Shown here: positions 61,920-64,000 of the stretch, piece by piece
Layout of the letters: the number at the start of each line of letters is the position of its first letter
Position numbering within the stretch: position 1 is the first letter of the stretch
Source of the DNA: Burkholderia sp. SRS-W-2-2016
GTDB lineage: Bacteria > Pseudomonadota > Gammaproteobacteria > Burkholderiales > Burkholderiaceae
DNA length: 64,000 nucleotides
Direction: 5' to 3'
Assembly (NCBI RefSeq): GCF_001931485.1
Contig: NZ_MSDV01000057.1
Coordinates: 62,001-126,000 of the forward strand
Program-made: the position numbers and the translations under genes
The notes under the pieces: generated by a model
What the model saw: the letters and a program-made list of their open reading frames with translations, nothing else
The model's database searches: none
Told to the model about the DNA's origin: nothing

Positions 61920-62279
61920 ATGACCTATTCCCGTTTTGCCGCTCTCGCGCTGACGCTCGGCGGCCTGTGCGGCAGCGCCGCCGCGCTGGCCGCCGTGCCG
62001 GCGTTGCCCGCGCACTGCGCGCCGGCCGATACGCTGGAGATTCGCGGCGACGTGCCCGCGGCGATCAGCTTCGACGTGTACGAGCAACTGCGCCCGCTGA
62101 GCGCGCGCCGCATCGCGCTGTTCCAGGCGGCCGGCGAAGTGAAACCTCTGCGCGACGGCCAGCCGGTCTGCCAGATCACCGACGACGGCGTCGACGATCC
62201 GTCCGCGGTGCTGGTCCGTCTGCCGCGCGGCAGCAATGCATGGTGGGTCAGCGCGGCGAACGTGCAAGCGGCGGACTGA
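61920..62279 (+). CDS. Small periplasmic protein, unknown
   Basis: 119 residues. CGGAG precedes ATG 61920. The signal peptide (FAALALTLGGLCGSAAALAA) is clear; the mature part (about 95 residues) has two cysteines (AHCAPADTLEIRGD and PVCQITDDGVDD) that may form a disulfide. No family recognised. It follows the HNH-like gene by 48 bases. Confidence 0.75.
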   Translation: MTYSRFAALALTLGGLCGSAAALAAVPALPAHCAPADTLEIRGDVPAAISFDVYEQLRPLSARRIALFQAAGEVKPLRDGQPVCQITDDGVDDPSAVLVRLPRGSNAWWVSAANVQAAD

Positions 62280-62470
62280 TCCGCACGCGCCGGCCGGGCA
62301 TGCGCAGTGCTCGATCAGCAGATGTTTTTCGAGAGATGACGCAGCTGATTCGGGTACAGTGCATTGACGCAGACGTCGCGCCAATCGCTATGACACGGTG
62401 CCGCGGCGTTCGCGGAGTCGCAGGTGGCAATCCTGACAACAGGACGAAATTCGCAAAGGAGATTGGAATA

Positions 62471-62635
62471 ATGGCCTTCTATCTGTCATTGCTCGCTGTG
62501 GGACTCGCCGGCGCGACCGGCGCCGTTGCGCTTCGCGCGTTCGCCGCCGCCCAGGCAAAGCAGCGCAGCGCGCTGCGACCGGTGCGGATCGAGCGCGCCG
62601 CCGATCGAGCGGGCCGCGCCGGGTGGCGAGGGTAG
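62471..62635 (+). CDS. Tiny single-helix membrane protein
   Basis: 54 residues from ATG 62471 with AAAGGAG 12 bases before it. One hydrophobic helix (FYLSLLAVGLAGATGAVALR) is followed by a basic Arg-rich tail. It ends five bases before the RRM-like gene. Function unknown; coding status rests on the start signal, hydrophobic profile and linkage. Confidence 0.55.
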   Translation: MAFYLSLLAVGLAGATGAVALRAFAAAQAKQRSALRPVRIERAADRAGRAGWRG

Positions 62636-62640
62636 GCCGT

Positions 62641-62910
62641 ATGAACCTGACCGTGCGCAATATCGCCGAATCGTGCAGCGAACAGGAGGTGCGGGAGTTC
62701 CTGACGCGCGAACTCGGCCATTACGCGAAAAACGTCGAGGTGGTGGACGCCGGCACGCCCGGCGCCTACGCGACGGTCGAACTGGATGCGGATGTGCCGT
62801 ATGTCGGCGACGTGATCGCGCGGCAGATTCAGGGCAAGCAGCTGGGCGGGCAGCCGCTCGAAGCGAGCGCCGATCTGTTTACCGACGAACCGCCGCCCGA
62901 CGCGAGCTAG
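62641..62910 (+). CDS. Small RRM-like protein
   Basis: 89 residues. LTVRNIAESCSEQEVREFLT resembles the RNP2 strand and first helix of an RNA-recognition motif, and GAYATVELDADVPY stands at the RNP1 strand, but lacks the usual aromatic pair. The fold prediction is by pattern only. It follows a small membrane protein gene and ends at a strong terminator. Confidence 0.65.
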   Translation: MNLTVRNIAESCSEQEVREFLTRELGHYAKNVEVVDAGTPGAYATVELDADVPYVGDVIARQIQGKQLGGQPLEASADLFTDEPPPDAS

Positions 62911-62935
62911 GCACTCGCACAGGCCGGAAGTTTTC

Positions 62936-62982
62936 CAGGGCGGTGGCGATACGCGATTCACGCGCGTATCGCCACCGCCCTG
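62936..62982. terminator. Strong hairpin between convergent genes
   Basis: A perfect 20-base inverted repeat with a 7-base loop lies between the RRM-like gene (plus) and nadE (minus). The plus-strand side is followed by ATTCGTTT. Its length and position suggest a bidirectional terminator. Confidence 0.8.
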
Positions 62983-63071
62983 ATTCGTTTACGGCGCGCG
63001 CCGTTGTGGCGGCGGCGACGACACGCGCCCGCGTGCAGTCGCGATCTTTTCCAGCGTTGCCGGGCTGCCTT

Positions 63072-63932
63072 TTATTTCTTGTCCGAGCGCGTCGGCCAGT
63101 CGAACGGCGTATACGGCAGCGCCCGTTTGTGACGCGTCGCGTTGTAAAACTGCAGGATCACGTCGCGCGCGGTCTCGCTGACCGGCTTGCCTTCGAGGAA
63201 ATCGTCGATCGCGTCGTACGGGATTCCATACGCGTCTTCGTCCGGGCGCAGCGGGCGCAGCATTTCGAGGTCGGCGGTCGGCACCTTGTGGGTCAATGCG
63301 TCGGGTGCGCCGAGCGTGTGCGCAAGAGCCCGCACGCGGCGCTTGCTGAGGCCGGCGAGCGGCAGCACGTCGGCGCCGCCGTCGCCGAACTTGGTGAAGA
63401 AGCCCATCACCGATTCGGCCGCGTGGTCCGTGCCGATCACGACGCCCACGCGCGCGCCGGCCACCGCGTATTGCGCGATCATCCGCTGGCGTGCCTTGAT
63501 ATTGCCGTGCACGAAATCGCGCTGCGCCGCGTCCCTGAACGGCACGCCGCTTTGTTCGAGCGACGCGAGCATCGCGTCGGCGGCGGGGCGGATATCGATC
63601 GTCAGATTTTCGTCGGCGCGGATAAATCCCAAGGCCTGCTGTGCATCGGCTTCGTCGCGTTGTTCGCCATAGGGCAGGCGCACCGCGACGAAGCGCGCAT
63701 CGTACTGCGCGGCGCGCAGACGTTCGACCGCCAGTTGCGCGAGACGTCCGGCCGTCGTCGAATCGACGCCGCCGCTAATGCCGAGTACATAAGTCGCGAG
63801 GCCGCTGGCGCGCAGATAGTTCGCCAGAAAATCGACCCGGCGCTCGATCTCGCGCTGCGCGTCGAATTGGCCGGCGACGTGTAGTTCGGCTGCAATGGCG
63901 GCCTGTCGGGCGAGCGGATCGGATTGGGTCAT
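63072..63932 (-). CDS. nadE: NH3-dependent NAD+ synthetase NadE
   Basis: 286 residues. The ATP-PP loop SGGVDSTTAGRLAQ begins at residue 53; GTDHAAESVMGFFTKFGDGG and the terminal KRALPYTPFDW are family hallmarks. It amidates nicotinic acid adenine dinucleotide to NAD+ using ammonia; there is no glutaminase domain. The start is ATG 63932; the upstream region reaches the window end without another gene. Confidence 0.96.
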   Translation of the reverse strand: MTQSDPLARQAAIAAELHVAGQFDAQREIERRVDFLANYLRASGLATYVLGISGGVDSTTAGRLAQLAVERLRAAQYDARFVAVRLPYGEQRDEADAQQALGFIRADENLTIDIRPAADAMLASLEQSGVPFRDAAQRDFVHGNIKARQRMIAQYAVAGARVGVVIGTDHAAESVMGFFTKFGDGGADVLPLAGLSKRRVRALAHTLGAPDALTHKVPTADLEMLRPLRPDEDAYGIPYDAIDDFLEGKPVSETARDVILQFYNATRHKRALPYTPFDWPTRSDKK

Positions 63933-64000
63933 GGTGCGTCTCTCTCCTCGCGGAAATGGAATTGGAAGCGTAATTGAAAGCGGCTTGAAACCGGTTTAAA

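Overview
The window is high-GC DNA with dense genes and short intergenic gaps. It most resembles a betaproteobacterial chromosome of the Burkholderia/Paraburkholderia type. This is inferred from a bcs cellulose operon with bcsQ, a BcsP-like protein and bcsD, from a split hpaG1/hpaG2 homoprotocatechuate operon under HpaR, and from the general gene complement. No rRNA, tRNA, CRISPR array, insertion sequence or prophage gene was found.

Layout. (1) 1-9361, minus strand: a cellulose operon in the order bcsD, bcsP-like, bcsQ, bcsA, bcsB, bcsZ, bcsC, with bcsC cut by the window edge. It lies divergent from a membrane GGDEF-EAL protein (10129-12738) that probably adjusts the c-di-GMP read by the PilZ domain of BcsA. 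(2) 12755-19359: homoprotocatechuate meta-cleavage genes (hpaG1, G2, E, D, F, H, I) with divergent hpaR and a palindromic operator candidate; the upstream hydroxylase hpaBC is not in the window. (3) 19417-27174: a D-serine-dehydratase-like PLP enzyme, two LysR regulators, an orphan sulfotransferase-like protein, and a small aroQ / Gfo-Idh-MocA / MHS transporter operon that looks like a catabolic unit. (4) 27225-34094: a MarR-isochorismatase-MFS operon, a DedA protein, a GNAT enzyme, an ArsR-Old Yellow Enzyme pair, an NsrR-like iron-sulfur repressor and a two-helix membrane protein of unknown function. (5) 34095-42388: an AT-richer stretch leading into a tripartite RND efflux operon (adaptor, pump, outer-membrane factor), then a YqhA-like protein and a LysR regulator.

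(6) 42763-47823 is the most interesting part. A hybrid sensor kinase with a CqsS/LqsS-type membrane sensor, two receiver domains and an Hpt domain is encoded directly downstream of an enzyme that resembles cyanobacterial acyl-ACP reductase (AAR), including the CFAE cysteine motif and a GxxGxxG Rossmann motif. A receiver-histidine-kinase protein converges on them. No CqsA-type synthase is present. The arrangement suggests an undescribed signal synthase/sensor pair.

(7) 48088-63932: an outer-membrane phospholipase A with an Asn-to-Asp change in its triad, a PhyH-type dioxygenase, a DedA-PAP2-LssY fusion with a degenerate phosphatase domain, OsmC, an intergenic array of seventeen 11-bp repeats, an Lrp/LysE pair, small conserved proteins (DUF1289, YnfA, DUF1993), an S53 and an S10 peptidase side by side, a degenerate HNH-like secreted protein, a small RRM-like protein and nadE.

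Short in-frame tandem repeats recur in coding linkers (GGDEF-EAL protein, LysE protein). All functional assignments come from reading motifs by eye; no database search was run.
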